Assembly (NCBI RefSeq): GCF_013181195.1
Contig: NZ_SMZP01000002.1
Location: 620,001 to 684,000 of the forward strand
Reading direction: 5' to 3'
Length of the DNA: 64,000 bases
Source: Caulobacter sp. RHG1
GTDB taxonomy: Bacteria > Pseudomonadota > Alphaproteobacteria > Caulobacterales > Caulobacteraceae
Below the pieces are notes generated by a model. That model worked only from the letters and a program-made list of their open reading frames with translations. It did not search any database and had not been told where the DNA came from. Positions 1 through 9,072 of the stretch are shown piece by piece. Numbering within the stretch: position 1 is the stretch's first letter; each line of letters begins with the position of its first letter. The translations under genes and the position numbers were made by a program.

Positions 1-352
1 TGTCGAACGGCTCGGCGTGGCGCACCAGAACCTGTCCGGCGAAGTCCACGAGGACAAGCTCCAGCCACCCCGGATGGGCCATGGCGCCGGCCGCATAGCC
101 TACGCGTCCGCTCAGGCCCAGGGGCACGAGCGGCCTGCCGCGCTGCGTGGCCTGGACGTCAAGCTCGTCCAGGCAACCGAGGTTGATCAGCTCGCGCGCC
201 AGCCGCGTGATGGCGGCGTTGTGCATGCCCAGCTCGTCGGCCAGACGCGAACGCGGCATCGGCCCCTGGGTGCGGATATGCCAGAGGATCCGCTTCTGGT
301 CGGTGGTCAGCAGAAGCGGAGATTTACGCACGCGTTGCATGGTCGGGACCAT
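1..352 (-). CDS. ROK-family transcriptional regulator, partial (3' end beyond the left edge)
   Basis: Reading leftward from an ATG at 352 (or a second in-frame ATG at 340), 117 codons stay open to the window edge. The first 60 or so residues form a winged helix (LTTDQKRILWHIRTQGPMPR, then an LADELGMHNAAITRLARELI recognition region). The next segment (GLSGRVGYAAGAMAHPGWLE) is the start of a ROK sugar-kinase-like domain, the NagC/XylR arrangement. Such proteins usually repress sugar-uptake genes and respond to a sugar or sugar phosphate. The start abuts the stop of the transporter gene upstream on the same strand, so mannosidase, transporter and regulator are probably one operon. Most of the ROK domain is not visible. 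Confidence 0.8.
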   Translation of the reverse strand, partial: MVPTMQRVRKSPLLLTTDQKRILWHIRTQGPMPRSRLADELGMHNAAITRLARELINLGCLDELDVQATQRGRPLVPLGLSGRVGYAAGAMAHPGWLELVLVDFAGQVLVRHAEPFD

Positions 353-1645
353 TCAGGATTGGCTTGATGGCGCCGGAGCGGAAATCCTGGCGCGACCGCT
401 ATCGCGGGACAGCGCGACCCAGGCGCCCAGGCCGCCAACCGCCAGCACCGCCGCGATCCCCCATTTGCCCGATATGCCGCCGCTGCGATAGGTGTCGGCC
501 AGCACCCCGAACAGACCAGCCGACACGGCGATGGCCAGCTTGATCGCCGTGGTCAGCAGGGCGAAGGCCGGCGCGTCGATGCGTTGGCCTGTGGCCTTGG
601 CATGGTCGAACACGACAGCGCCAACCCGGTCCCAGATCAGGTTGGCCAGCGCCGAGGTCGCCAGGCCGTACAGCAGCGCCAAGGCCATAAGATGGGCGCT
701 CGGCAGCGGCAGGATCAGCGCAACGCCCGCCGTGACGCCCATCAGGGCGAAGACCCCTGCGATCAGCCCCGGCGGGCCGCGCCACACCGCGCCGTGGGCG
801 GCCATCGGCCCGATCACCGTTCCCACGACCATCGACAGAACGAGACTTCCGGCCAAGCCGGACCCCGGCGCGCCCGGGTGGAGGGGCAACAGGCGCGCCA
901 CGGCGCTGAGCAGGCCGTACTGGCACAGCGTGGCGAGGATCGGCATCGCGAGACGGCGATAGGGCAAGGTCCGCCAGTTCGGCCCTCCGGCCAGGACCGT
1001 GGCGCGGCCTGTCGCGCTCGACGCTCGCGCCAGACCGAAGACACTGGCCAGGACGGGCAACGCGGTCAGGCCCAGCAGCTTCATGTCGGCCAAGGCGTCA
1101 TCCGGGGTCAGGAGCGCGGCATAGACCAGAACGGACGCCAGCACGCGCCCGACCGAGGTCATCACCGTCTTGTTCGTCACATAGCGCCGCACCCCGTCAG
1201 CATCTGGCGGCAAAAGCGACAGCAAGGCGTTCTGGCTGACGTCGTAGGCCGCATAAGTGAAGCGGAACGCCATCGACATCAGGCAGATGTACAGAATGGC
1301 GGGCGTCGTCCCCTCGGGCTTTGGCCCGAACAGCAGCAGCGCGAACACCAGGGCCAGACCGCCGGCGCCCGCCTGCAGGCGCAGGGCCCCGGCCAGCGGA
1401 TTTCGGCGGCGGGCCAGCCAGTCCGCGATGAACAGATCGGGGAACGCGCTGACGATCACCGTGCCCAGAAGGACCGCGCCCGCCGTCGCGCCCGACAGCC
1501 CGGCACGCTCGATGAGATGGAAGCCGATCAAAAGGTCGACGGTCGACCACAGCAGAGACCGCGCGCACTGGCCCAAGCCGAAAAGCACGAAGGTCGAGCG
1601 GCCCGGGTCATGGCCCCCGGCCAATCTGGCCATACCGGATCTCAT
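353..1645 (-). CDS. Major facilitator superfamily sugar transporter
   Basis: 430 residues rich in hydrophobic helices, consistent with about twelve membrane segments and the usual MFS length. The N-terminal helices and the pattern of charged loops resemble glycoside/hexuronide-type (GPH) symporters, but no decisive signature is visible, so substrate assignment rests on context. The gene lies between the GH92 alpha-mannosidase (78 bp upstream) and a ROK regulator (directly downstream), which points to import of mannose or a mannoside released in the periplasm. An in-frame ATG at 1633 is an alternative start. Confidence 0.75.
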   Translation of the reverse strand: MRSGMARLAGGHDPGRSTFVLFGLGQCARSLLWSTVDLLIGFHLIERAGLSGATAGAVLLGTVIVSAFPDLFIADWLARRRNPLAGALRLQAGAGGLALVFALLLFGPKPEGTTPAILYICLMSMAFRFTYAAYDVSQNALLSLLPPDADGVRRYVTNKTVMTSVGRVLASVLVYAALLTPDDALADMKLLGLTALPVLASVFGLARASSATGRATVLAGGPNWRTLPYRRLAMPILATLCQYGLLSAVARLLPLHPGAPGSGLAGSLVLSMVVGTVIGPMAAHGAVWRGPPGLIAGVFALMGVTAGVALILPLPSAHLMALALLYGLATSALANLIWDRVGAVVFDHAKATGQRIDAPAFALLTTAIKLAIAVSAGLFGVLADTYRSGGISGKWGIAAVLAVGGLGAWVALSRDSGRARISAPAPSSQS

Positions 1646-1693
1646 AATCCCGCGAACGCGCTCCTCGACATCCGAGTGCGATGCACGAGATTG

Positions 1694-1703
1694 ATTCCAG
1701 AAT
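1694..1703. promoter_or_regulatory. Short inverted repeat upstream of transporter/ROK genes
   Basis: ATTCCAGAAT is an inverted repeat of ATTC around CA in the 78-bp gap between the mannosidase and the transporter. ROK regulators bind AT-rich inverted repeats, so it could be an operator, but one short copy is weak evidence. Confidence 0.2.
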
Positions 1704-1723
1704 TGTGACGATCAGCTCGACAC

Positions 1724-3775
1724 CTAGGGGGCCAGGACGAACTCGAGCCTCCCGCCACGAACCAGGACGGCGTGGTCGATGAAGAGGCCGCCCAAGGGAC
1801 GGCCGTTCCAGCGCACTGCAACCAAGCGTCCGTTCGCTGGCCCGCGCCTCTCGATCCGCACCGTGCGACCGGCGGGCAAGACGAGTCTGGCGCGGTCGAA
1901 CGATGGCGTGGTCAAGGCGTAGCGCGGCTGGCCCGGGCTCAAGGGGTAAAGCCCGAGCGAGGCCCAGACATACCAGGCCGCCATGCCGCCGGCGTCGTCG
2001 TCCATGCCGTCCGCGTAGCCGATCGGGTCGAGCGCAAAGGCGCGACCATGCCAGGGCGCCGTGCGCTTGCCGCCGTTGGTGTATCCATGGTCCATCGGTC
2101 GGTGCAGGATCTGATCGACAAGGCGGGCTGTGGGTTCGGCCTCTCCGGTGACCGCGTACAGAAACGGCGCGTGGATGTCCGGCTGGTTGGTCATATTGAA
2201 CAGCCCATCGCCGAAGAACCGCGTCAGCTCGACGCTGAAGCGTTCCTTGCCCAGCCCCTCGCTCACCAGCCAGTCGAGGTCGAAGACCGGCGCCCAGCGA
2301 TACTGCCAAAGCGTGCCCTGATAGAGCCCCCGGGCCTTGACCACGTCGAAGTCGTCGGAGACCTGGTCGAACACCCGCCGCCACATGTCGCGGTACGCCA
2401 AGGCCTCGGCGCGCAGTCGATTGGCGATGCCGATCTGGCCCAGATCGCGCGCCAGCTCTGCCGCGGCCCAGGTGTCGTAGGCGGTCTCGATCTGCTCGTC
2501 GGGCGTCTTGCGCGGAAGGTCCTTCAGTTCGGCGATCATCAGCGGCAGGATCGCCGCCGCGTCGAAGCCGTCGATCCCCTTGCGGCGGAAATCCAGCAGG
2601 GCCACGCCCGCATGTTCGGTGCGCACGGTGATGAAGGGCTCGGTCTCGGTCGCCCATGGCGCCTTGCCGGCCAGGTAGAGCTCCGCGAGCGAGGCGGCGA
2701 TGTCGGATGAACGATCGGGATCCAGCAGGCCGAGCAGCGGCAGCTGCGTGCGGTAATTGTCCCAGATGGCCCAGCCGGCATAGCGGTGACGCCCCTTGGG
2801 CGCCTGGTGCAGCGAGCCGTCCGAGCGACGATAGCGGCCATCCACGTCGTCGATACGCACGGGGGTCTGCATGACGCGGAACAGGTGCGTGTAGATCAGC
2901 CGCGCCCGCTCGTCGTCGCCCGGAACCTGGACGCGAGCCAGCTCCTTGGCCCAGGCCGCGCGCGCCGCCGCGCGGATCTGGTCGAGGCGGCGCCCGCCGA
3001 CCACGGTGTCGAGCACCCGGCGCGCCGAGACCGGATCGACCACCGACAGGCCCGTACGCACGGTGACGCGGTCTCCCGCCGTCACCGGCAGATCGAAGGC
3101 TAGCCGATCGCCGTCCAGGCGCGTGGGGGCGACGGTGACGGGCTGCTCGTTCAGCGTCAGGGTCGCGGCGAATGACAGGTGATAGAGGCCCGCATCGCAG
3201 ACCGTGCCGGCCGATATCTTGCCCCGCAGGTCGCCGGCCTCGCGCGCCGTCCATTCGGCCGACCGCTGCCGGGTGTAGCCGTGGCGCGGGTCGAACACGA
3301 CGCGCACGGTCCCGGCTCGGGGCATGTCGAATTGCGAGACGCCGGCCGCGCCTAGCGCCGCCAGCTGCGCCTCGACGCCGTGGCCGTAGCGGACGCGATA
3401 CCAGCCCGGCGCGGCGCGCTCGGAGGCCTTGTCCATTGCCCAGACCGCCCCCTCCCCCGCATAGCCTACCGCCACATGCAGGTCGCCCCCAGCGCCGCCG
3501 CACCCGACGCCCACGGCGCGGGTGTGCGAAAAGCCGGTCAGCTGCGTGGCGGTGAAGTCGTAGCCCGCGTGTTCCGCCGGGCGCGTGTCGGGCGACAGCT
3601 GCACCATGCCATAGGGACCGGTGGCGGCGGGCGTCAGCTGGCCGTGATCACCCGACGTGCCGACGAAGGGATCGACCAGATCGACCGGATCCGCGACGCG
3701 CGCCGTGGCCGGCGCCGACAGCAGCAAGGACAGGACAAGCGCATGCAATGCGCCTCGAATACTCGTGCCGCGCAT
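1724..3775 (-). CDS. GH92 family alpha-mannosidase, secreted
   Basis: About 683 residues. After a signal peptide (residues 1-26, ending APATARVA) the protein opens with the GH92 hallmark VDLVDPFVGTSGDHGQLTPA, then GPYGMVQLSPDTR and AGYDF..TGFSHTR. Near the C-terminus GMDDDAGGMAAWYVWASLGL matches the conserved aspartate-containing GH92 catalytic region, followed by the usual C-terminal beta-domain. GH92 enzymes are calcium-dependent exo-alpha-mannosidases acting on alpha-1,2/1,3/1,4/1,6 or phosphate-linked mannose. I chose the ATG at 3775 because it gives a clean signal peptide; an upstream ATG at 3859 would add 28 unlikely residues. It is divergent from a TBDT and upstream of a transporter and ROK regulator, a typical glycan-use arrangement. 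Confidence 0.9.
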   Translation of the reverse strand: MRGTSIRGALHALVLSLLLSAPATARVADPVDLVDPFVGTSGDHGQLTPAATGPYGMVQLSPDTRPAEHAGYDFTATQLTGFSHTRAVGVGCGGAGGDLHVAVGYAGEGAVWAMDKASERAAPGWYRVRYGHGVEAQLAALGAAGVSQFDMPRAGTVRVVFDPRHGYTRQRSAEWTAREAGDLRGKISAGTVCDAGLYHLSFAATLTLNEQPVTVAPTRLDGDRLAFDLPVTAGDRVTVRTGLSVVDPVSARRVLDTVVGGRRLDQIRAAARAAWAKELARVQVPGDDERARLIYTHLFRVMQTPVRIDDVDGRYRRSDGSLHQAPKGRHRYAGWAIWDNYRTQLPLLGLLDPDRSSDIAASLAELYLAGKAPWATETEPFITVRTEHAGVALLDFRRKGIDGFDAAAILPLMIAELKDLPRKTPDEQIETAYDTWAAAELARDLGQIGIANRLRAEALAYRDMWRRVFDQVSDDFDVVKARGLYQGTLWQYRWAPVFDLDWLVSEGLGKERFSVELTRFFGDGLFNMTNQPDIHAPFLYAVTGEAEPTARLVDQILHRPMDHGYTNGGKRTAPWHGRAFALDPIGYADGMDDDAGGMAAWYVWASLGLYPLSPGQPRYALTTPSFDRARLVLPAGRTVRIERRGPANGRLVAVRWNGRPLGGLFIDHAVLVRGGRLEFVLAP

Positions 3776-3959
3776 GGCGCCCCCCACCAACTTCTTGCAA
3801 GGCGGCGCAAATAGACCCGATCGATGACAACTTGGCGACGATGATCGGAAGCCATCCAAGACGGATCAGCAAAGCAAATACAAAATATTCATGACGCCTG
3901 TCAGCCTTGCCGATCCCTCCGTCTCTCCTCGGTGCGCTCATGCAAGCACGGGGGATCCA

Positions 3960-6872
3960 ATGATCAGCTTGAAGTCTCACTACCTGGCCGCCGCGGGCGG
4001 TCTGGCGCTCCTCGCCGCGTTTCCGGAATGGGCCGTGGCCCAGGTCCAACCGGCGCCTGAACCCGCCAAGACGACCACGGCCGCCGACGGCACGGAAGTC
4101 GATGGGGTCATCGTCACCGGCCTGATGCAGGGCCTGCGCCGCTCGATCGACGAGAAGCGCAACAACGACATGATCTCCGACAGCGTCAGCGCCGACGACA
4201 TGGGCAAGCTGCCCTCGGCCAACCTGACGGAAGCCGCCTCGCGCATTCCCGGCGTCTCGGCCGTGCGCAACCACTTCACCGGCGAAGGCGACCGCGTCGT
4301 CATCCGCGGCATGTCGACCGAGTACAACGCCTACGCCGTCAACGGCGTGCGTATGGGCGGCACCGGCTCGCCCGGCGACAACTTCCACCGCGGCGTGCGC
4401 CTAAGCTTCCTGCCGACCTCGGGCATCGACCAGATCACTGTCTACAAGAGCCTGCTGCCCTACATGGACGGCGACGCCATCGGCGGCACGATCGACATCA
4501 AGACCCCCACGGCGTTCGACTACAAGCCGACCCACTTCGCAGGCTCGGTCGAGGGCACGCTGCTGCAGCAGCGCGACGACCGCACCTCGTGGGCGGGCGA
4601 CCTCCAGCTGGGTAAGCAGTTCGGCGACCGTCTGGGCCTGTTCGTCACCGGCAACTATTCCAAGCGCCGCTCGCAGTTCGAGCAGATCGGCAACTCCGGG
4701 GATAACATGCCCCGCACCTGGTACAGCACGACCCAGAGCCTGGACTTCGATCCCAAGACCTTCGTCACCCGCGGTCTGGAAATGTCGACCGGCAACACCG
4801 ACGTCGAGCGCTGGGGCTTCAACGGTTCGCTCGACTGGCGCGGCGACAACCACCTGTTCCACCTGCGCGGCCAGTACAACGAATATACCGAGACCCAATT
4901 CCGTAACCGCCTGAACTTCCGCAACGAAGGCGGCACCAGCGTCTCGAACCGGCTGGAACAGGTCGACAAGAAGGCCGGCGGCCTGGCCCAGCCGCAAAAC
5001 GCCATCGTCGGCTATGGCGCCAAGGGCGCGATCTACAGCTACACCACCGCCCAGATCATCGACCGCGACAAGGACGGCGTGATCACCGACGCCGACAAGG
5101 GCGGCGCGGGCTTCTACAGCCTGAACGGCGCCTCGGGCGCCTGGGACCCGAAGGGCTTCCGCCTGCGCCGCTACTGGGAAGGCGGCACGACCAAGGGCCT
5201 GCTGTCGCTGGTCAATTTCGGCGGCGAGAGCACCTTCGGCGACTTCAAGATCGACTACGACGTGTCGCACTCGGAGTCCGAGGACAACATCGTCGACAGC
5301 TACGAGATGTACTTCGGCCGCAACGCCTATCTCTGGAAAGGCAATGAGGGCGTCGAGATCGTCAACCAGGGCAACCCGCAGTACCTGAAGTGGGTGCTGA
5401 ACCCGGCAGGCATGGCCGGTGTGCAGGATCTGAAGGAGTTCACCGCCTCCAGCCTGAGCGGCAGCTACGGCGGCGCGAAGGAAACCCTGAACCAGGGCCA
5501 GTTCAACGTCTTCTACAAGCCCACCGGCTCGTGGCTGCAGGAAGTGCGCGCCGGCGCCAAGTACTACAAGTCCGAGCGCGAGCGCATCAACGGCTCGCTG
5601 ATGGACCTGTCGCCCAAGGGCACGATGGCCGACTACTCGTCGCTGTTCGGCGAGCCGGTTACCGACATGTTCGGCGGGCGCTACACCGGCCTCCACCAGC
5701 TGGGCGCGGTCATCGACACCGACAAGATGATGGCTGAGATCAAGCGCGGCCAGGCCGGTCAATCGACCCTGCTGACCAAGAACGATGTCGACGCGATCGA
5801 CTACGCCTCGACCTGGTTCTACGACGAGAAGGTCGTCTCGGCCTACGCCATGGCCACGGCCCGCTTCGGCGACGCCGAGATCATCGCCGGCGTGCGCATG
5901 GAAGACACCAAGAACATCATCCGCGCCTGGACGGAAGACCCGGTGCGTGGCGAGGACTACACCAAGGACACCTCTGGCTTCACCAACTGGCTGCCGTCGA
6001 TCCACCTCAACTACGACCTGAACGCCAACGCCAAGCTGCGCGCGGCGATCTGGACCAGCGTCTCGCGTCCCGACATCAACCGGATGACCTCGGTCAAGGA
6101 GTACGGCTACAACAGCGATCCGGACAACGACGGCGTCACCAACCCGACCAGCCAGTGGGTTCTGGAGAGCATCAATCAGGGTAATCCGAACCTGAAGCCG
6201 ATGACCTCGGTGAACTACGACCTGTCAGCGGAATACTATAACGGCCGCACCGGCGCCTATTCGCTGGCCCTGTTCTACAAGGACATCGACAAGTTCCTGT
6301 TCCGCTCGTCGTCGTCGATCATCCAGAACGGCACGGCCGGCGAGTTCGACGATCCGTCGGGCGTGTCGATCTCCCAGCCGCTGAACGGTCACAAGGCCAA
6401 GATCTACGGCGTCGAGATCAACGCCCGCCAGCAACTGCACTGGCTGCCCTCGCCGTTCAACGGCCTGGGCGTGGCGATGAACGCAACGCTGCAGAAGTCC
6501 GAGGCCGTGACCGGCCTGTCGTGGCACCCCAAGGGCTACACCCTGCCCTTCATGGAAACGCCCAACCAGATCGTGAACCTGGAACTGTTCTGGGAACACA
6601 AGGGCTGGGAAGCCTACGTGGCCTATAACTATCAGGCCGCTTCGCTGGAAGACATCGAGGACTACGGCAACGACCCCTACGAGCAGAACTACCACTTCGT
6701 GGATCTTATGCTGCGCCGAAAGATCAACGAGAACCTGACGGCGACCTTCAAGGTCCAGAACCTGCTGGACAGCTACACCTACTACTACACCTTCGGCAAA
6801 GGTAAGGGCGGCGTTCGCGACTACATCGAGAACGGTCGCTATCTCAGCCTGAACATGAACTGGCGGTTCTAG
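3960..6872 (+). CDS. TonB-dependent receptor (Xanthomonas/Caulobacter type)
   Basis: About 970 residues: signal peptide (1-27, ending AVAQ), a TonB-box-like VDGVIVTG near residue 45, plug domain (GEGDRVVIRGMSTEYNAYAV near 112-130; DGDAIGGTIDIKTP), then a long 22-strand-type barrel ending in the aromatic C-terminus NMNWRF. It imports a substrate across the outer membrane using TonB energy. The ATG at 3960 follows a GGGGA ribosome-binding site and gives a proper signal peptide; an earlier ATG at 3891 does not. It carries two aspartate-rich loops (residues 368-379 and about 720-728) that look like calcium-binding loops. It is a paralogue of the receptor at 9069-12206. Divergent GH92 mannosidase and downstream phosphatase suggest a glycan or phosphorylated glycan ligand. 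Confidence 0.93.
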   Translation: MISLKSHYLAAAGGLALLAAFPEWAVAQVQPAPEPAKTTTAADGTEVDGVIVTGLMQGLRRSIDEKRNNDMISDSVSADDMGKLPSANLTEAASRIPGVSAVRNHFTGEGDRVVIRGMSTEYNAYAVNGVRMGGTGSPGDNFHRGVRLSFLPTSGIDQITVYKSLLPYMDGDAIGGTIDIKTPTAFDYKPTHFAGSVEGTLLQQRDDRTSWAGDLQLGKQFGDRLGLFVTGNYSKRRSQFEQIGNSGDNMPRTWYSTTQSLDFDPKTFVTRGLEMSTGNTDVERWGFNGSLDWRGDNHLFHLRGQYNEYTETQFRNRLNFRNEGGTSVSNRLEQVDKKAGGLAQPQNAIVGYGAKGAIYSYTTAQIIDRDKDGVITDADKGGAGFYSLNGASGAWDPKGFRLRRYWEGGTTKGLLSLVNFGGESTFGDFKIDYDVSHSESEDNIVDSYEMYFGRNAYLWKGNEGVEIVNQGNPQYLKWVLNPAGMAGVQDLKEFTASSLSGSYGGAKETLNQGQFNVFYKPTGSWLQEVRAGAKYYKSERERINGSLMDLSPKGTMADYSSLFGEPVTDMFGGRYTGLHQLGAVIDTDKMMAEIKRGQAGQSTLLTKNDVDAIDYASTWFYDEKVVSAYAMATARFGDAEIIAGVRMEDTKNIIRAWTEDPVRGEDYTKDTSGFTNWLPSIHLNYDLNANAKLRAAIWTSVSRPDINRMTSVKEYGYNSDPDNDGVTNPTSQWVLESINQGNPNLKPMTSVNYDLSAEYYNGRTGAYSLALFYKDIDKFLFRSSSSIIQNGTAGEFDDPSGVSISQPLNGHKAKIYGVEINARQQLHWLPSPFNGLGVAMNATLQKSEAVTGLSWHPKGYTLPFMETPNQIVNLELFWEHKGWEAYVAYNYQAASLEDIEDYGNDPYEQNYHFVDLMLRRKINENLTATFKVQNLLDSYTYYYTFGKGKGGVRDYIENGRYLSLNMNWRF

Positions 6873-6882
6873 ACCCGCCTCC

Positions 6883-6911
6883 GGCTCGCGGGGCGCTGCG
6901 CCTCGCGAGCC
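6883..6911 (+). terminator. Hairpin terminator or attenuator after the receptor gene
   Basis: GGCTCGCG at 6883-6890 pairs with CGCGAGCC at 6904-6911 with further GGCGC/GCGCC pairing inside, followed by TTCTGCTTT. It lies between the receptor and the phosphatase, so it could reduce read-through to the downstream genes. Confidence 0.55.
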
Positions 6912-6940
6912 TTCTGCTTTCCAGATCTCAAGGACATCCC

Positions 6941-8230
6941 ATGCGCCCCTTCGTTCGCCTCGGCGCGACCGCGTTTTCGCTGGCGCTCTACGCCACGCCC
7001 GTCTTCGCCCAGACCTCGAACTTGCCCGAGCGGGTAATCGTCAACCTGACCGACGCGCCGGCCACCAGCCTGGCCTTCAACTGGCGGGCCGCGCCGGACT
7101 CCGGCGACGGCTTTGTGGAATACGCGCCCCTGACGCCGGGTCCCGGCTTCGTCCAGCAGGCCGTCCGCCTTCCCGCCCAGCGCACGGCGGCGGCGTTCAA
7201 GACCCGCGACGACCAGGATGTTTCGGCCGAGTACTACAGCGCCCGCATCACGGGCCTCACGCCCGCCAGCCAATACGCCTATCGCGTCGGCAAGGAGGGG
7301 GCCTGGTCGCCCTGGCGCCAGGTGCGGACCGCCGCGGCGGAGGCCAAGCCGTTCACCTTCCTCTATATGGGCGACGTCCAGAACGACATCCGCTCCATGG
7401 GCGGACACGCGGTGCGACGCGCATTGCGCGAAACGCCAGACGCGGCGTTCATGCTGTTCACCGGCGACCTGATCAACCGCGCCGACAACGACGTCGAGTG
7501 GGGCGAATGGTTCGACATGGCTGTCGACCGCATCGCCGAGACGCCGTCGCTGATGACGCCCGGCAATCACGAATACACCAAGCCTCAGGGCGCGATCGCC
7601 CAGTCCCTGGCCCGGCAATGGCGACTGCAGTTCACCCTGCCCGACAACGCGCCGGTCGAGGCGCTGAAGGAAACCGTCTATCGCGTCGACTACCAGGGTC
7701 TGCGCCTGATCTCGCTGGACGCCGACATGATGGACGAGAGCGCCGAGTCCGCCCGCGCCCAGATCGCCTGGCTGGAGCGTCAGCTGGCCGAAAACCCCGG
7801 CCACTGGACGGCCGTCTTCCTGCACTATCCGCTGTACTCGACGGCGCAGGGGCGCGATCAAAGCGAGCTGCGGGCGGCCCTTCAGCCTTTGCTCGACAAG
7901 TACGCCGTCGACCTGGTTCTGGCGGGCCACGACCACACCTACGGTCGAGGCCGTCCGCACGCGGCGGGGCCGGTCTACATGGTCTCCAACGTCGGCCCAA
8001 AGCAGTATCCGCTGGGCGACCTGAGCTGGACCACGCGCAAGGGCAGCGGCATCCAGCTGTATCAGCAGGTCGAGGTCTCCCCCACCCGCCTGACGGTCCG
8101 CGCCTACACCGTGGACGGCGTCCTGTATGACGCATTCCAGCTGGATAAGCCCGGCAAGGCTCCCGCCAAGCTGGTCGATCTGAAGCCCGCGACGCCAGAG
8201 CTGATCCTCCGGAAGGACGACAAGCAATGA
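6941..8230 (+). CDS. Purple acid phosphatase-like metallophosphoesterase, secreted
   Basis: 429 residues with a signal peptide (1-23, ending PVFAQ), an N-terminal fibronectin-III-like region (NLTDAPATSLAFNWRA through ITGLTPASQYAYRV) and a calcineurin-type metallophosphatase domain. The metal-site motifs are visible in order: GDVQND (about 144), FTGDLINRAD, TPGNHEY (about 207) and LAGHDHTYGRG (about 327). This is the purple acid phosphatase domain order, and the family hydrolyses phosphomonoesters or diesters in the periplasm. AAGGA lies 6 bp before the ATG. The last four bases overlap the next gene (ATGA), so it is translationally coupled to the glycerophosphodiesterase. Exact substrate unknown. 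Confidence 0.88.
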   Translation: MRPFVRLGATAFSLALYATPVFAQTSNLPERVIVNLTDAPATSLAFNWRAAPDSGDGFVEYAPLTPGPGFVQQAVRLPAQRTAAAFKTRDDQDVSAEYYSARITGLTPASQYAYRVGKEGAWSPWRQVRTAAAEAKPFTFLYMGDVQNDIRSMGGHAVRRALRETPDAAFMLFTGDLINRADNDVEWGEWFDMAVDRIAETPSLMTPGNHEYTKPQGAIAQSLARQWRLQFTLPDNAPVEALKETVYRVDYQGLRLISLDADMMDESAESARAQIAWLERQLAENPGHWTAVFLHYPLYSTAQGRDQSELRAALQPLLDKYAVDLVLAGHDHTYGRGRPHAAGPVYMVSNVGPKQYPLGDLSWTTRKGSGIQLYQQVEVSPTRLTVRAYTVDGVLYDAFQLDKPGKAPAKLVDLKPATPELILRKDDKQ

Positions 8231-9072
8231 GCGCCGCGCTCCTGGGCCTTCTGGCGGCCCTGGCCGCGCCGGTCTGCGGCGCCACGCCGACCATGGACCG
8301 GCTGCAGGCCGAACTGGACCGACCGCGCGGCGACCTGCTGATCGCCGCGCACCGAGCCGGCCACCTGGGTGCGCCGGAGAACTCCCTGGCCGCCATCGAC
8401 GAAGCGGTGGCCGAAGGCGCCGACATCGTCGAGATCGACATCAAGGTCTCGGCCGACGGCGTGCCGTATCTGATGCACGACCAGACCGTGACCCGCACCA
8501 CAGGCGGCAAGGGCGACGCCGAGCGCCTGACCTACGCCCAGGTGCGTCAGCTGACACTGAAGGGCGGCCAGGAGCCGCCCCCCTCCCTGCTGGAGGCGCT
8601 GCGCCGGACCTGTGGTCGGGTGCTGGTCGACCTGGATCTCAAGACCGATCGCCTCGCGCCGATCGTGGCCGTCGTCGACGGCCTGGGCATGACAGGCCAG
8701 GTGATCTTCTTCGACGGCGACAGCGACCTGCTGCGTCAAGCTCGCAGGCTGGCGCCGACGATCCGGGTGATGCCCCGGGTGGCCAAGGCCGACGACTTGA
8801 AGGACAAGGCCGCGGGACTAGCGCCGGTCGCCATCATCCATGGCGATCCGGAGTCGCTGACCCCGGACTTGCAGACGGGCGTTCGCGCCCTGCCCGCCCG
8901 CACCTGGATCAACAGCCTGGATGAGGTCGACGAGGTGATCGCCGCCGACGCGCCGGATGTCTGCGCACGCCTGGGCGTCCTGATCGGTCTCGACGCCAAT
9001 GTGATCCAAACCGACCAACCTCGACGGTTGCGGGCCGCGTTGACGGCCTGTCGCCTGAAGGCGGCGCGCTAG
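8227..9072 (+). CDS. Glycerophosphodiester phosphodiesterase family protein
   Basis: 281 residues with a short hydrophobic leader (residues 1-19) and a GDPD TIM barrel: AHRAGHLGAPENS (near 42; the family HRG...PENS motif), EGADIVEIDIKVSADGVPYLMHD with the metal-binding EID and the catalytic HD, and VTRTTGGKG. The family hydrolyses glycerophosphodiesters to glycerol 3-phosphate and an alcohol; related members cut other phosphodiesters. It overlaps the phosphatase stop by 4 bp, so the two probably act in sequence, diester to monoester to free phosphate. Its 3' end overlaps the convergent receptor gene by 4 bp. Confidence 0.88.
   Translation: MSAALLGLLAALAAPVCGATPTMDRLQAELDRPRGDLLIAAHRAGHLGAPENSLAAIDEAVAEGADIVEIDIKVSADGVPYLMHDQTVTRTTGGKGDAERLTYAQVRQLTLKGGQEPPPSLLEALRRTCGRVLVDLDLKTDRLAPIVAVVDGLGMTGQVIFFDGDSDLLRQARRLAPTIRVMPRVAKADDLKDKAAGLAPVAIIHGDPESLTPDLQTGVRALPARTWINSLDEVDEVIAADAPDVCARLGVLIGLDANVIQTDQPRRLRAALTACRLKAAR

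Noticed and set aside
4401..6005. Minus-strand open frame inside the first TBDT
   Set aside because: Shadow frame of a conserved coding sequence in high-GC DNA; composition is Val/Gly/Arg-rich without motifs.
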